Both the position numbers and the translations under genes were made by a program. The notes beneath the pieces were generated by a model that was not told the DNA's origin, did not search any database, and saw nothing but the letters and a program-made list of their open reading frames with translations. Shown here in pieces: positions 53,581 through 62,302 of a stretch of 64,000 nt of DNA. The number at the start of each line of letters is the position of its first letter. The stretch's first letter is position 1. Source of the DNA: Rhodospirillaceae bacterium (GTDB taxonomy: Bacteria; Pseudomonadota; Alphaproteobacteria; MPNO01; UBA2964). The stretch is taken from assembly GCA_002720855.1 (NCBI GenBank), contig PBIN01000014.1:1-64000 (forward strand), in the 5' to 3' direction.

Positions 53581-54600
53581 TTGTCGATCTTTAAATCTGT
53601 TGATGGACCGGCCGCCTGGAAGGGAAGCGATTTTGTCGGAAGTGACGAATGGATTGTGCCGCTTGGTCCACAGCATTTGGATGAATTAGATGCGGCGCTC
53701 GCTGGGGTTACTTCCCAAAATCTACCTATCAACGAGATCACGGCTGACGTATTTCCCCTTCCCGCGTTAGGCACAGAGCTCGCAGCGTTGGCCGGAGAAT
53801 TACAGGATGGCCGTGGATTTGCAGTTGTCAGAGGTATTCCGGTTGAGCGCTATAGTGAAGAAGAGAATAAATTTATAAGTCTCGGGCTTTGTTCCCAGTT
53901 TGGTCGTGTCATCCCACAAAGCCGTCAAGGTGACTGGATTAATCACGTTATCGATATCAGCGATCAGAAAGCAGCACCAAAGCCCGACTTCGACCATGTC
54001 CTCAAACGAAAGAAATTACGCACCAATCACCGCGGCGGTGAACTGGATTTTCATACCGATACAACGGATGTGTTTGCACTCTACTGTTTAAGACCGGCGA
54101 AAAGCGGAGGCCGCAGCCGTCTGGTCAGCTTCGCCACGTTGCACAACATGATTGGCGAAACAAAGCCGGATTATCTAAAGGCATTGTTCGATGGCTATTA
54201 TTATATGTCGCAGTCCGACGACAGTAATAAGGCCGGGGCAGCGATCTCGGCAAAGCGCGTTCCCGTGTTTACGCGGCGCGGCAATAAGGTGGAAGGCTAT
54301 TATATTTCGCAAGTCGTACAGCGCGCCATCGATCACGGCGATTTCGAGTACAGTTTTGTTGAAGACGATGCCCGTGAGGAAATACAGCGCGTGGCAGAGC
54401 AAAAGGGCATCGCTCACGAGTTTGATTTAAAGGCGGGTGATCTATTGGTGGTCAATAATAGAACGGTGATGCACGCACGCTACGATTTTGAGGATTTTCC
54501 CGAGATCGAACGCCGCCGCCATTTGTTCAGGTTATGGATGGCGACCACTCCAGAGATGATGGCGGACACTTTTGTAGCGTCCTCGGAGAGGTTCTCCTAG
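53581..54600 (+). CDS. TauD/TfdA-family Fe(II)/2-oxoglutarate dioxygenase
   Basis: A 339-residue enzyme with a TTG start behind GAGGTGAG. The facial triad is His158 and Asp160 (LDFHTDTTD) and His298 (NNRTVMHARYD), and Arg317 (RRHLFRLWM) is the likely 2-oxoglutarate anchor. It would hydroxylate or cleave an organic substrate, releasing succinate and CO2. It is between tenA and an oxidoreductase, all in the same direction; the spacing of 34-160 bp is loose. Substrate unknown; not closely like taurine dioxygenase in my reading. Confidence 0.87.
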   Translation: MSIFKSVDGPAAWKGSDFVGSDEWIVPLGPQHLDELDAALAGVTSQNLPINEITADVFPLPALGTELAALAGELQDGRGFAVVRGIPVERYSEEENKFISLGLCSQFGRVIPQSRQGDWINHVIDISDQKAAPKPDFDHVLKRKKLRTNHRGGELDFHTDTTDVFALYCLRPAKSGGRSRLVSFATLHNMIGETKPDYLKALFDGYYYMSQSDDSNKAGAAISAKRVPVFTRRGNKVEGYYISQVVQRAIDHGDFEYSFVEDDAREEIQRVAEQKGIAHEFDLKAGDLLVVNNRTVMHARYDFEDFPEIERRRHLFRLWMATTPEMMADTFVASSERFS

Positions 54601-54634
54601 AAACTCGCTAATGTCCCAGTAAAAGGAACACATT

Positions 54635-55558
54635 ATGAAAGCTGCGTATTTTGACGAACACGGCGGACCGGAGGTCATAAAAATTGGCCAGCAACCCGAT
54701 CCCGTCGCCGGATCGGGTGAAATTGTAGTCGATATCCATGCCGCATCGGTCAACGGGGCGGACTGGAAGGTTCGCGCCGGAAATTATCGGCAATTGCCAA
54801 ACTTTCCTTACATATTGGGACGCGACTTTTCGGGCACAGTATGTGCGCTGGGCGAGGGTGCCACTGATTTTGCGATCGGTGATGAGGTGTTCGGTGTCTG
54901 CGATGTCGGGCAGGAAGGAACCTACTGCGAAAAAATAGCCATGAAACAGGCGCTCTGCGCCACTAAACCGGCGGAGTCCTCTCATATCGATATTGCCGCA
55001 TTGGCGCTGATCGGGCTGACGGCTGTGATGTCTATTGAAGATACTCTGCATCTCCAGTCGGGTGAGAAAATCCTAATCCAAGGTGGCGCAGGTGGCGTTG
55101 CCAGTTTTGCGATACAACTTGCCAAGCATCTTGGCGCGCATGTGGTCAGTACCACCAGCGCGGCCAATGTGGATTATGTCAAAGATCTCGGTGCTGATGA
55201 GGTTATCAATTATAACGCACAGGATTTTCGGGAAGTCGTATCTGATTGCGATGCCGTGTTTGATACGGTTGGTGGTGATGTTGCCAAGGGCGCATTTGAC
55301 GTTCTGAAAAAAGGTGGCCGGGCAGCTTTTATCGCCTCAGGTTCGAATGGCCTGGAATCGCCGTCAGATGATTACATTTCTCTTCGGCCTGATGTTTATC
55401 GAGACCGGCCACATCTTGAACGGATCGTTGAGCTCATTGGCGAGGGTGCGACTGTAGCACCAGCAGTAAAACTGTTTTCGCTGGATGAAGCAGTTGAAGC
55501 GCAGAAGCTTAGTGAGTCTCGCCACTTCCGCGGCAAGCTTGTTTTCAAGATCCGTTAA
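54635..55558 (+). CDS. NADP-dependent oxidoreductase, quinone-oxidoreductase-like (zinc-free MDR)
   Basis: A 307-residue medium-chain dehydrogenase/reductase. Motifs include HAASVNGADWKVRAGNY, PYILGRDFSGTV and the nucleotide-binding IQGGAGGVASFAIQLAKHLGA. The zinc ligands of alcohol dehydrogenases are absent, as in quinone and enoyl reductases. It follows the TauD gene by 34 bp and is convergent with the LLM gene, overlapping its stop by 14 bp. Substrate unknown; an enone or quinone formed in aromatic breakdown would suit. Confidence 0.86.
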   Translation: MKAAYFDEHGGPEVIKIGQQPDPVAGSGEIVVDIHAASVNGADWKVRAGNYRQLPNFPYILGRDFSGTVCALGEGATDFAIGDEVFGVCDVGQEGTYCEKIAMKQALCATKPAESSHIDIAALALIGLTAVMSIEDTLHLQSGEKILIQGGAGGVASFAIQLAKHLGAHVVSTTSAANVDYVKDLGADEVINYNAQDFREVVSDCDAVFDTVGGDVAKGAFDVLKKGGRAAFIASGSNGLESPSDDYISLRPDVYRDRPHLERIVELIGEGATVAPAVKLFSLDEAVEAQKLSESRHFRGKLVFKIR

Positions 55559-56651
55559 CCGGTTGTCTCAATCCAAGACGTTCCATGCGTGGCAAAATTT
55601 CGTCACGTAGTGCTGGAAACTCGTCGATATAGTTGATGAGCCCGATGGCAATTCCATCGACGCCGCCCTCGCTCATGATCCGATACTGCTCTACGACATC
55701 ATCATAACTTCCAACAACCGGGTATGTGCCGACGCCGCTGATCATTCGCTCCTTCAATGTTTCGAGCAGTTTTAGAGGCGTATCGCGGCCCTTGGTTCGG
55801 ATGGCGACGGCGTGCTCCGCTGCTTCCCAGTCACCCATCTCATAAACGATGTAATGGTAATAATCCGCTGCTTCCTTTCGGGTTGGCCTAGCTACCATAT
55901 GACCGCTGGCATAAACGCCTACGTCATCGTCGTCGACTGAGTCACGTAATGCTTTGACACTCGGTCCAAAATCCTTGAGTTCCATGATCGAGGTGAAAAG
56001 ACAGTCAGCGTGACGTGCGGCAAATGCCTTTCCTGCAGGTGAATTTCCTGCACTCACTAAAATTGGACGGTCGCCGCCCCAGGGTTTGGGTTTCAGGATG
56101 ACGCGCTGGAGATCGAAGTACTCGCCTTTAAAATCGAACGGTTCCTCTTCCGCCCAGGCTTTTTTGAGGATGGTGACCCATTCTTCCGTGTACTCATATC
56201 GTTCTTCGTGAGGACGCAGACCGACACCAAACATTGCGTGCTCACCGGCATTCCAGCCCGAAACCATGTTCAGGCCAAATCTCCCTTTGCCGATATGATC
56301 AGCCGTTACCATTTGTTTGGCGGCAAATATCGGGCTCAAAAACCCGACATGGACTGTGCCAAAAACACAGATATGTTCAGTTGCCGCAAGCAGGCCGGAT
56401 GCCCAGGTGAGGGTTTCGAAGGTAGTTCCTTCCGTGTCGGTTTCACCCTGATAGCCATGCCAACGCCCGATCGGCAATATAAATTCCAGACCTGCCTTAT
56501 CGGCCAATTTTGCGGCTTCCAGATTACTATCCCAGCTAGCGTCCCAATATTCGGGCGCTTTGTGCATACTCAGACCGCCCGAACAGTTTTGGCCGAAAAG
56601 GCCCAATTTAAATTTGTTAGGTCCATACATCCGCGTGTTCTTGCGGCTCAT
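55545..56651 (-). CDS. LLM-class flavin-dependent monooxygenase (RutA/dimethylsulfone-monooxygenase-like)
   Basis: A 368-residue TIM-barrel flavoprotein. EAAKLADKAGLEFILPIGRWHG, VHVGFLSPIFAAKQMVTADHI, GRFGLNMVSGWNAGEHAMFG and YDYTEEW-like (RYEYTEEWVTILKKAW) are typical of the group with RutA (pyrimidine ring opening) and SfnG. It needs reduced FMN from a separate reductase, which is not seen near. With TenA and OCD-family genes near, a nitrogen-containing ring substrate is a thought, not a result. Confidence 0.87.
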   Translation of the reverse strand: MSRKNTRMYGPNKFKLGLFGQNCSGGLSMHKAPEYWDASWDSNLEAAKLADKAGLEFILPIGRWHGYQGETDTEGTTFETLTWASGLLAATEHICVFGTVHVGFLSPIFAAKQMVTADHIGKGRFGLNMVSGWNAGEHAMFGVGLRPHEERYEYTEEWVTILKKAWAEEEPFDFKGEYFDLQRVILKPKPWGGDRPILVSAGNSPAGKAFAARHADCLFTSIMELKDFGPSVKALRDSVDDDDVGVYASGHMVARPTRKEAADYYHYIVYEMGDWEAAEHAVAIRTKGRDTPLKLLETLKERMISGVGTYPVVGSYDDVVEQYRIMSEGGVDGIAIGLINYIDEFPALRDEILPRMERLGLRQPVNGS

Positions 56652-56807
56652 CCATCGGCTCCTGATTTCTTGGGATTCATTATTAAGAAGTACACCATAG
56701 GGCTGGTTAGAATAAAAAGGTGCCCCGTTGACACGAGGCCGACAATATCCATAGCTGTTCAGAAGGAATATAGAACTGTTGCCAGACTATTTATAGGGAG
56801 CGAAGCA

Positions 56808-57635
56808 ATGTCGGAAGCTAAAGAATTTACCTGTGTAAAATTTGAAATTGATGATGAAGGCATTGCCTGGGTGTCCTTTAACCGGCCGGAAAAGCGCAAC
56901 GCGATGAGCCCAACCCTTCACTATGAAATGGAAGAGGTTCTGGCGGAACTAGAAACCAATCAAGATGCACGGGTCATTGTTCTGACAGGGGAAGGCGTTA
57001 GTTGGAGCGCCGGAATGGACCTAAAAGAATATTTTCGCGAGACCGACAATAATCCAAAAGCACGCTTTAAATCGCAATGGGCCCACCGTCATTGGGCACA
57101 ATATCTGATGCTTTCGTCAAAACCGACTATCGCTATGGTGAATGGGTTTTGTTTTGGCGGCGCCTTCACGCCTTTGGCGGCTTGCGATATTGCAATCACG
57201 GCAGAAGAAGCGACTTACGGGCTATCCGAGATCAACTGGGGCATTTTACCCGGCGGCAACGTGAGCAAGGTATTTCGCGATTTAACATCGCATCGCGATG
57301 CCATGTTTTATGCCATGACCGGCCGCACCTTCGACGGCAAAAAGGCAGTTGAGATGGGCATCGCAAATTTGGCGGTTCCTGCCGATAAACTGCGCGAGGA
57401 AACTCTGGCATTGGCACGCGAGTTGATGGAAAAAAGTCCCGCCGTTCTGGCCTTTACAAAACAGGCGGTTAAAGCGGTGCAGGGCATGGATATGAACATG
57501 GCGTATGAATATCTTGGCGCCAAGCAAGGCGCGCTACGGGCAGCCGACAAAGAAGGAACGCGCCAAAAGGGGATGTCGGAATTTCTCGATGAAAAAAGCT
57601 ACCGGCCGGGATTAGGGGCCGTAAAGCGGGATTAA
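56808..57635 (+). CDS. ech: Hydroxycinnamoyl-CoA hydratase-lyase homologue (feruloyl-CoA hydratase type)
   Basis: A 275-residue crotonase-fold protein starting at the ATG at 56808 behind AGGGAG. The long frame open upstream to 56208 overlaps the divergent LLM gene and is not protein-like. Family markers are NRPEKRNAMSPTL, AGMDLKEYFRE (Tyr75), EATYGLSEINWG (Glu141, equivalent to catalytic Glu143) and the tail FLDEKSYRPGLGAVKR, as in Pseudomonas HCHL, which converts feruloyl-CoA to vanillin and acetyl-CoA. However the position of HCHL Tyr239 is Gly237 (YEYLGAK versus DYLYAK), which may alter phenolic recognition. A CoA ligase and vanillin dehydrogenase are not in the window. Confidence 0.82.
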   Translation: MSEAKEFTCVKFEIDDEGIAWVSFNRPEKRNAMSPTLHYEMEEVLAELETNQDARVIVLTGEGVSWSAGMDLKEYFRETDNNPKARFKSQWAHRHWAQYLMLSSKPTIAMVNGFCFGGAFTPLAACDIAITAEEATYGLSEINWGILPGGNVSKVFRDLTSHRDAMFYAMTGRTFDGKKAVEMGIANLAVPADKLREETLALARELMEKSPAVLAFTKQAVKAVQGMDMNMAYEYLGAKQGALRAADKEGTRQKGMSEFLDEKSYRPGLGAVKRD

Positions 57636-58081
57636 ATTTTCTTCGCCGCCTGAACAGTCACCTCCATCCTGTCGAGGAATTTTGATCGGTCAGCTTTGCT
57701 AAATGGTCTAGGGCCGCCGGTGACCTCTCCGGTTTCGCGCAGACCTTGCATAATCTCTCGGGTCGCCAACGCCATGCCAATACTGTCATCGGTGTAGATT
57801 TCACCGTTAGGTTTCAGAGCAAAAGCACCTTGTTTCAGGCAACGGTCCGCAAGAGGAATGTCGTTAGTGACGCAAATATCGGCTTTGCCGATGTGCTCGG
57901 CAATCCAGTCGTCAGCAGCATCTGTTCCTTGCGATACCACAACCAGCTGCAACAACGGATTTTGCGAAGGGCGAATACCGCCGTCGCAAACCAAATATGT
58001 TTTCAGCCCATGACGCGTTGCAACACGTTCGATCTCATCCTTGACCGGGCAGGCATCCGCATCGACATAAATTTCAACCAT
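57632..58081 (-). CDS. YaiI/YqxD family protein (DUF188)
   Basis: A 149-residue protein of the PIN-like DUF188 family. VDADACPVKDEIERVATRHG near the N-terminus, DDWIAEHIGKADICVTNDIPLA and the C-terminal GPRPFSKADRSKFLDRME are typical. The acidic residues (Asp7, Asp9, Asp91 region) fit a nuclease-like PIN fold, but function is not established. The 4-bp overlap with ech is at the convergent ends. It is a common chromosomal gene and does not look related to the surrounding catabolism. Confidence 0.92.
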   Translation of the reverse strand: MVEIYVDADACPVKDEIERVATRHGLKTYLVCDGGIRPSQNPLLQLVVVSQGTDAADDWIAEHIGKADICVTNDIPLADRCLKQGAFALKPNGEIYTDDSIGMALATREIMQGLRETGEVTGGPRPFSKADRSKFLDRMEVTVQAAKKI

Positions 58082-58087
58082 GCAGGT

Positions 58088-58879
58088 TCAAAGGCTCGTT
58101 GGGATTCGTCCCCCATCTACTTTGATGGCGGAGCCGGTAATGTAGCGGGCCTGTTCGCTGCAAAGAAGCACAGCGGCATCCGCCATTTCCTGTACCGTTC
58201 CATCGCGCCCCATCGGCGCTTCAGCAATCATCTTCGCCTTAATATCCGCAGCCGTGACGCCGGCACGCTTTGCCCTTGCGATGTCGCCGTGGTTAACACG
58301 CTCAGTTTCAATCCTGCCCGGGACCAAACAATTCACGGTTACACCATCCTTGGCGACTTCATTGCTCAGTGATTTTGACCAGCCAACCAACGACATCCGC
58401 AATGAACTCGACAGAACGTTTTCCGTCGCAGCCAGAAAAATGTTTGACGACGTCATCGATAGAATCCTACCCCAGCCGCGCTCTCGCATGCCGGGCAGCG
58501 CACCGTTGGTTACACGGATCGCTGACATCATGATCAGATCGAACCAGTCACGCCATGTTGCGTCAGTGACTTCGGAGGGCAGCAGACGAGGTGGGCCGCC
58601 GCAATTATTAAATTGGATATCGATTCCACCGAAACGCTCGAGCGCTATATCAATCAGCTGATCGACGTCATTTTCGTTGGCGAGGTCACACACGACGGCT
58701 TCCACGCGCACATTATAATTATCAGCGATGTCTCCCGCTTCTTTGTTCAGGATATCCTGGCTGCGCGCCGTCAAAACGATATCGGCACCTTCCGCAGCTA
58801 ACCCGCGTGCCACGCCATTACCCATGCCATAGCTTGAGCCCATTACAAGGGCCCGCTTTCCCTTTAGTCCGAGGTCCAT
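58088..58879 (-). CDS. SDR-family protein lacking the YxxxK motif
   Basis: A 263-residue Rossmann protein. The cofactor motif VMGSSYGMGNGVARGLA and NNCGGP (variant of NAG) are present. The catalytic Ser is Ser144 (SMTSSN). Thirteen residues on, where YxxxK belongs, is Ser157-Ser-Ser-Leu-Arg161, so Tyr and Lys are replaced. A branch of SDRs with this SxxxR-like substitution exists as far as I recall. GRIETERVN and the C-terminal GSAIKVDGG are normal. It is 6 bp after the DUF188 gene and 20 bp after the FAH gene, one operon running on the minus strand. Confidence 0.85.
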   Translation of the reverse strand: MDLGLKGKRALVMGSSYGMGNGVARGLAAEGADIVLTARSQDILNKEAGDIADNYNVRVEAVVCDLANENDVDQLIDIALERFGGIDIQFNNCGGPPRLLPSEVTDATWRDWFDLIMMSAIRVTNGALPGMRERGWGRILSMTSSNIFLAATENVLSSSLRMSLVGWSKSLSNEVAKDGVTVNCLVPGRIETERVNHGDIARAKRAGVTAADIKAKMIAEAPMGRDGTVQEMADAAVLLCSEQARYITGSAIKVDGGRIPTSL

Positions 58880-58899
58880 ATCGAGTTATCTCGTTAGAT

Positions 58900-59826
58900 T
58901 TATGGCGCGTATTTACCACCGGTTTGAGGTGTCGCCGGACCCTCGCCGCCGCTCTCCTTATGTTCCAAGCGGGTAATACGTTCCCAGGTGCGCTTAAGGT
59001 CGTCTTGCACGTGAATGGTAAGACAGCCGGTGCCCTCAATTTCCAGCTCAATTTTGTCACCGTCCATAAACGGATTGAGGCCGCGGTGATTGGTGCCGGT
59101 CGCGAGGATGTCTCCGGGCTCGAGCGTATGGATCGAACTGACCCAGGCGATACATTCCGGAATCTTGTGCGCCATGTCGTTGGTATTGAAGTCCTGCATA
59201 ACGACTCCGTTATTCCGCAGCTGAACATGTAGGTTTTGCGGATCTTTAATTTCGTCCTTGGTCACGATATAGGGGCCGTGCGGCGCAAATGTTTCCCGGC
59301 TTTTCGCCTGGTAAAATGTATTGCCCGTTGGTGGCAGACCACGAGCCGAGCCATCGATGAAATTGGTATAGCCAAACACATAATCCATGGCGTCGGCTTC
59401 TGAAACATTGCGCGCTCGCTTGCCTATCACAAGAGCTATCTCGGCTTCGCCCTCAAATATGGTGGCTGGAACATCCGGCAAAACCATTGTATCGCCGTCA
59501 CCGATCACGCAGTTGGACGATTTATAAAAGGCGTTTATCGGCGCCGGTGCATCGCGGGTTCCGTCTTCCATATAGTTGACTGCCATACAATCAATGTTAT
59601 TTGGTTTGGGTAGCGGCGGACGAATTCGTACGCTGGCAAGCGGCACACCATCACCTTTCGCGGCCCCCTCGATGCGATCTTTAAAACTATCAAAATTCTC
59701 AATAAGACCGTTTATACGGTCGTGCGGTCCGAGATGCGGAACTTCATTGGCAATGTCGGATATATCAACGACGTTTTCGCCGTTTAAAACACCCAATTTG
59801 AAATCATCAAAGTGCAGCAGTTTCAT
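58900..59826 (-). CDS. Fumarylacetoacetate-hydrolase family protein
   Basis: A 308-residue FAH-fold protein, normal for this family of hydrolases, isomerases and decarboxylases acting on dioxo- and hydroxy-dienoic acids from ring cleavage. The metal site is EGEAEIALVIGKRA (Glu127/Glu129) and NFIDGSARG (Asp158). KSRETFAPHGPYIV and DILATGTNHRG are also present. It heads a minus-strand operon followed by the SDR and DUF188 genes. The product of meta-cleavage of an aromatic ring would be the natural substrate. Confidence 0.9.
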   Translation of the reverse strand: MKLLHFDDFKLGVLNGENVVDISDIANEVPHLGPHDRINGLIENFDSFKDRIEGAAKGDGVPLASVRIRPPLPKPNNIDCMAVNYMEDGTRDAPAPINAFYKSSNCVIGDGDTMVLPDVPATIFEGEAEIALVIGKRARNVSEADAMDYVFGYTNFIDGSARGLPPTGNTFYQAKSRETFAPHGPYIVTKDEIKDPQNLHVQLRNNGVVMQDFNTNDMAHKIPECIAWVSSIHTLEPGDILATGTNHRGLNPFMDGDKIELEIEGTGCLTIHVQDDLKRTWERITRLEHKESGGEGPATPQTGGKYAP

Positions 59827-59958
59827 AAACGCCTCTCCCAGAAATACGATTTTATTGTCACTAGACTATCCCAAATTGTTTTCATGTGCACAGGGTCAGG
59901 GGTGTTGGCGCTACGCTGAGACCGCTATGCTGGAACGGAAATTAAAGGACGTTTAAAA

Positions 59959-61185
59959 ATGACGATTCAGCCGAGTATGGAAACACGTCAGGTCTTCACA
60001 GATGCCACACCCGAAGCGCTTATTGCGCGTGCTTCGGAATTGGTTTCAGAGCTGCGCATTCGCCAACAGGAAACCGAAGAGGCAGGAAAAGTTCTGCCTG
60101 AAGCAGTGGAGTCCCTCAAGAACGCCGGTCTTTTCCGGGTCGTTCAGCCAAAAAAGTTTGGCGGTTTAGAATTTAGCATAGACGATTTTATCCGTACGGC
60201 GATTAAAGTTGCTTCTGGGTGCGGTTCAACCGGCTGGGTATATTCCACCGGGGCGCAGCACCAGTGGCAGATTGGATTGTTTGCTCCGGATGCTCAGGAG
60301 GAGGTGTGGGGGGATGACCCGCTGGCGTTAGCCGCCTCGTCTTATGCCCCTACCGGTGTGGCCCAGGCGGAGGGTGACGGGTATCGTTTGACCGGGAAAT
60401 GGTCTTTTTGCAGCGGCGTCGAAATTTGCCAGTGGATGCTACTCGGGGTTCGCATCGCATCGTCGGGAGATGCTGAGCCGACGCAGGTGGGTTTCGCACT
60501 GATACCAAAGTCGGACTATGAGATCAAAAAGAACTGGGACGTGCTGGGGCTCATTGGCACCGGTAGCCACGACCTCGTCATTGAGGATGCATTTTTACCC
60601 GCCCATCGCATTCTCACTCATGAGCAGGCGCAATCGGGAGAACCGCCTGGAGCGGAAATCAACACCAGTGGCTTGTACCGAATTCCATTCTTTGCAGCGA
60701 TTTCCTATTGTTTATGTGCCGCTATTCTCGGCATGGCGCGTGGCGCGCTCGAGGATTATTTAGAAGGGATGCGCGATCGTGTCATTCGCGGTGACGCGTT
60801 GGGCGTCTCAAAAAGCGTAGCCGATTTTCAAAGCATTCAGCTACGCATTGCTGAAGCCTCTACGAGTATCAATGCCGCCGAAGCACTTGTTTTGCAGGAT
60901 ACCAAAGAAATCATGGATATCGTAAATTCGGGTCAGGAATTGACCCACGCTCAACGCATCCGCAATAAAGGGAATATCTCTTTCGCGGTGAAACTAAGTG
61001 TCAACGCCGTTAACTTGCTATTCGAATCTGTAGGCGGGCAAGGGCTGCATAGCGAGAATAGGTTGCAACGCGCCTGGCGGGATATTCATGCAGCGTCTAA
61101 ACATATCAGCATGAACTGGGATTCGGTCGCGACAGTTTATGGGCGTTCTCAGCTCGGACTGCCACCCGGACCGGCGCAGTATTAG
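59959..61185 (+). CDS. Class D flavin-dependent monooxygenase / acyl-CoA-dehydrogenase-fold protein
   Basis: A 408-residue acyl-CoA-dehydrogenase-fold protein. FRVVQPKKFGGLEFSIDDFI, SGCGSTGWVYSTGAQHQWQI, GKWSFCSGVEICQWMLLGV and TGSHDLVIEDAFLPAHR place it in the p-hydroxyphenylacetate-hydroxylase-like (HpaH/DszC-type) group rather than with beta-oxidation dehydrogenases. It needs reduced FMN or FAD from a partner reductase, not found in the window. The ornithine-cyclodeaminase homologue follows by 16 bp. Likely ring hydroxylation or heteroatom oxidation. Confidence 0.87.
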   Translation: MTIQPSMETRQVFTDATPEALIARASELVSELRIRQQETEEAGKVLPEAVESLKNAGLFRVVQPKKFGGLEFSIDDFIRTAIKVASGCGSTGWVYSTGAQHQWQIGLFAPDAQEEVWGDDPLALAASSYAPTGVAQAEGDGYRLTGKWSFCSGVEICQWMLLGVRIASSGDAEPTQVGFALIPKSDYEIKKNWDVLGLIGTGSHDLVIEDAFLPAHRILTHEQAQSGEPPGAEINTSGLYRIPFFAAISYCLCAAILGMARGALEDYLEGMRDRVIRGDALGVSKSVADFQSIQLRIAEASTSINAAEALVLQDTKEIMDIVNSGQELTHAQRIRNKGNISFAVKLSVNAVNLLFESVGGQGLHSENRLQRAWRDIHAASKHISMNWDSVATVYGRSQLGLPPGPAQY

Positions 61186-61201
61186 AGCTTAGGAGGCCAA
61201 A

Positions 61202-62302
61202 GTGACACTCTTTATAGATAATCCGGTCGTTGAAGAAATTCTTGACGTTGAAGATATCATGGATGCCTTGGAGCAGGGCCATGAAGAACTCGGCCATGGG
61301 CGCGCAATTAACGCACCGAAATTCCGTATTATGACGCCGCGCGACCCTTCACATATCGAAGGGGGAACCGAACCGCTTCATCACGTCTACACCTCGTTGA
61401 ACGGTGCGATTGCCAAATGGAATGTGACCTGCAACCGGGTTGATTCCGACTTTATCCATTATCCTGAGATCAATGGCTTGCGACGTGAAGTGCGGGTGCC
61501 CGGCCCGCCAAGTGGCATGTTCTGCGGATTTGTTCAGCTCTATGACAGCTCGACGGCTGAACCGTTGGCGATCGTTCATGACGGCTTTATGCAAAAGTAC
61601 CGTGTTGGCGGAACGGCGGGACTTGGCACGAAGTATCTCGCGAAGAAAAATTCAAAGGTCCTTGGCCTCATCGGTTCGGGTTGGCAACAATCATCGGCCA
61701 TTGAATGCCATTGTGCCGCTGCTGATTTCGAACTCGTCAAAATTTTTAGCCCGACGAAGGAAAACCGGGAAGCTTTCGCCGCTGAGTATACCGAAAAACT
61801 CGGTATCGAAGTCCGGGCGGTGGATAGTGCGGAGGAAGCCGTTTCTGGCGCAGATGTTGTATGCACCGCGACGAATGCCGTTGATCCCGTTTTAAAGACT
61901 GAATGGATTGAGCCCGGCATGCTGATAACGGCGATCAAGGATGCAACCGAAATAGAGTACGAAACTTTTGAGCGCGCGGATTATATCGTCAGCAATCGCG
62001 ATGGACCTAACTGGAATCGATTTGCCATCGGCGGCGCTGAAATGATCCCCGAAGGGCAGAGCGATAATTGGGGAAAACCGGGAAATGTCGACTGGGACAA
62101 TATCCCGATATTCGGCGAAGTGGTCGCAGGGCTGAAACCCGCGAGAACAAGTGACGACCAGGTAATCCTTTTTCCGGTTACAGGAGAAGGTGTTCAGTTT
62201 GCCGCAGTTGCGTACCGACTTTACGAGCGCGCCAAAGAACGCGGCCTTGGTACCGAGGTCGATACAACGCTATGGCTTCAGGATGCTAAATACATCCCTT
62301 AA
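61202..62302 (+). CDS. Ornithine cyclodeaminase / mu-crystallin family protein
   Basis: A 366-residue NAD(P)-dependent enzyme. YRVGGTAGLGTKYLAKKNSK and LGLIGSGWQQSSAI are the substrate-Lys/Gly-rich and nucleotide motifs, and VVCTATNAVDPVLKTEW and ITAIKDATEIEYETF follow. The family includes ornithine cyclodeaminase, ketimine reductases and alanine dehydrogenases. It is 16 bp downstream of the flavin monooxygenase, so both probably act on one nitrogenous substrate. Its stop overlaps the end of the convergent hydrolase by 4 bp. Confidence 0.88.
   Translation: MTLFIDNPVVEEILDVEDIMDALEQGHEELGHGRAINAPKFRIMTPRDPSHIEGGTEPLHHVYTSLNGAIAKWNVTCNRVDSDFIHYPEINGLRREVRVPGPPSGMFCGFVQLYDSSTAEPLAIVHDGFMQKYRVGGTAGLGTKYLAKKNSKVLGLIGSGWQQSSAIECHCAAADFELVKIFSPTKENREAFAAEYTEKLGIEVRAVDSAEEAVSGADVVCTATNAVDPVLKTEWIEPGMLITAIKDATEIEYETFERADYIVSNRDGPNWNRFAIGGAEMIPEGQSDNWGKPGNVDWDNIPIFGEVVAGLKPARTSDDQVILFPVTGEGVQFAAVAYRLYERAKERGLGTEVDTTLWLQDAKYIP

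Noticed and set aside
56728-56757. Promoter before ech built on a perfect TTGACA
   Set aside because: The hexamer is present but there is no acceptable -10 box at 16-18 bp; ATAGCT at 17 bp is too far from consensus.
56208-56807. Long N-terminal extension of the hydroxycinnamoyl-CoA lyase reading frame
   Set aside because: It lies antisense to the LLM gene, has no protein-like composition or homology, and a good ATG with a ribosome site at 56808 gives the family's normal length.
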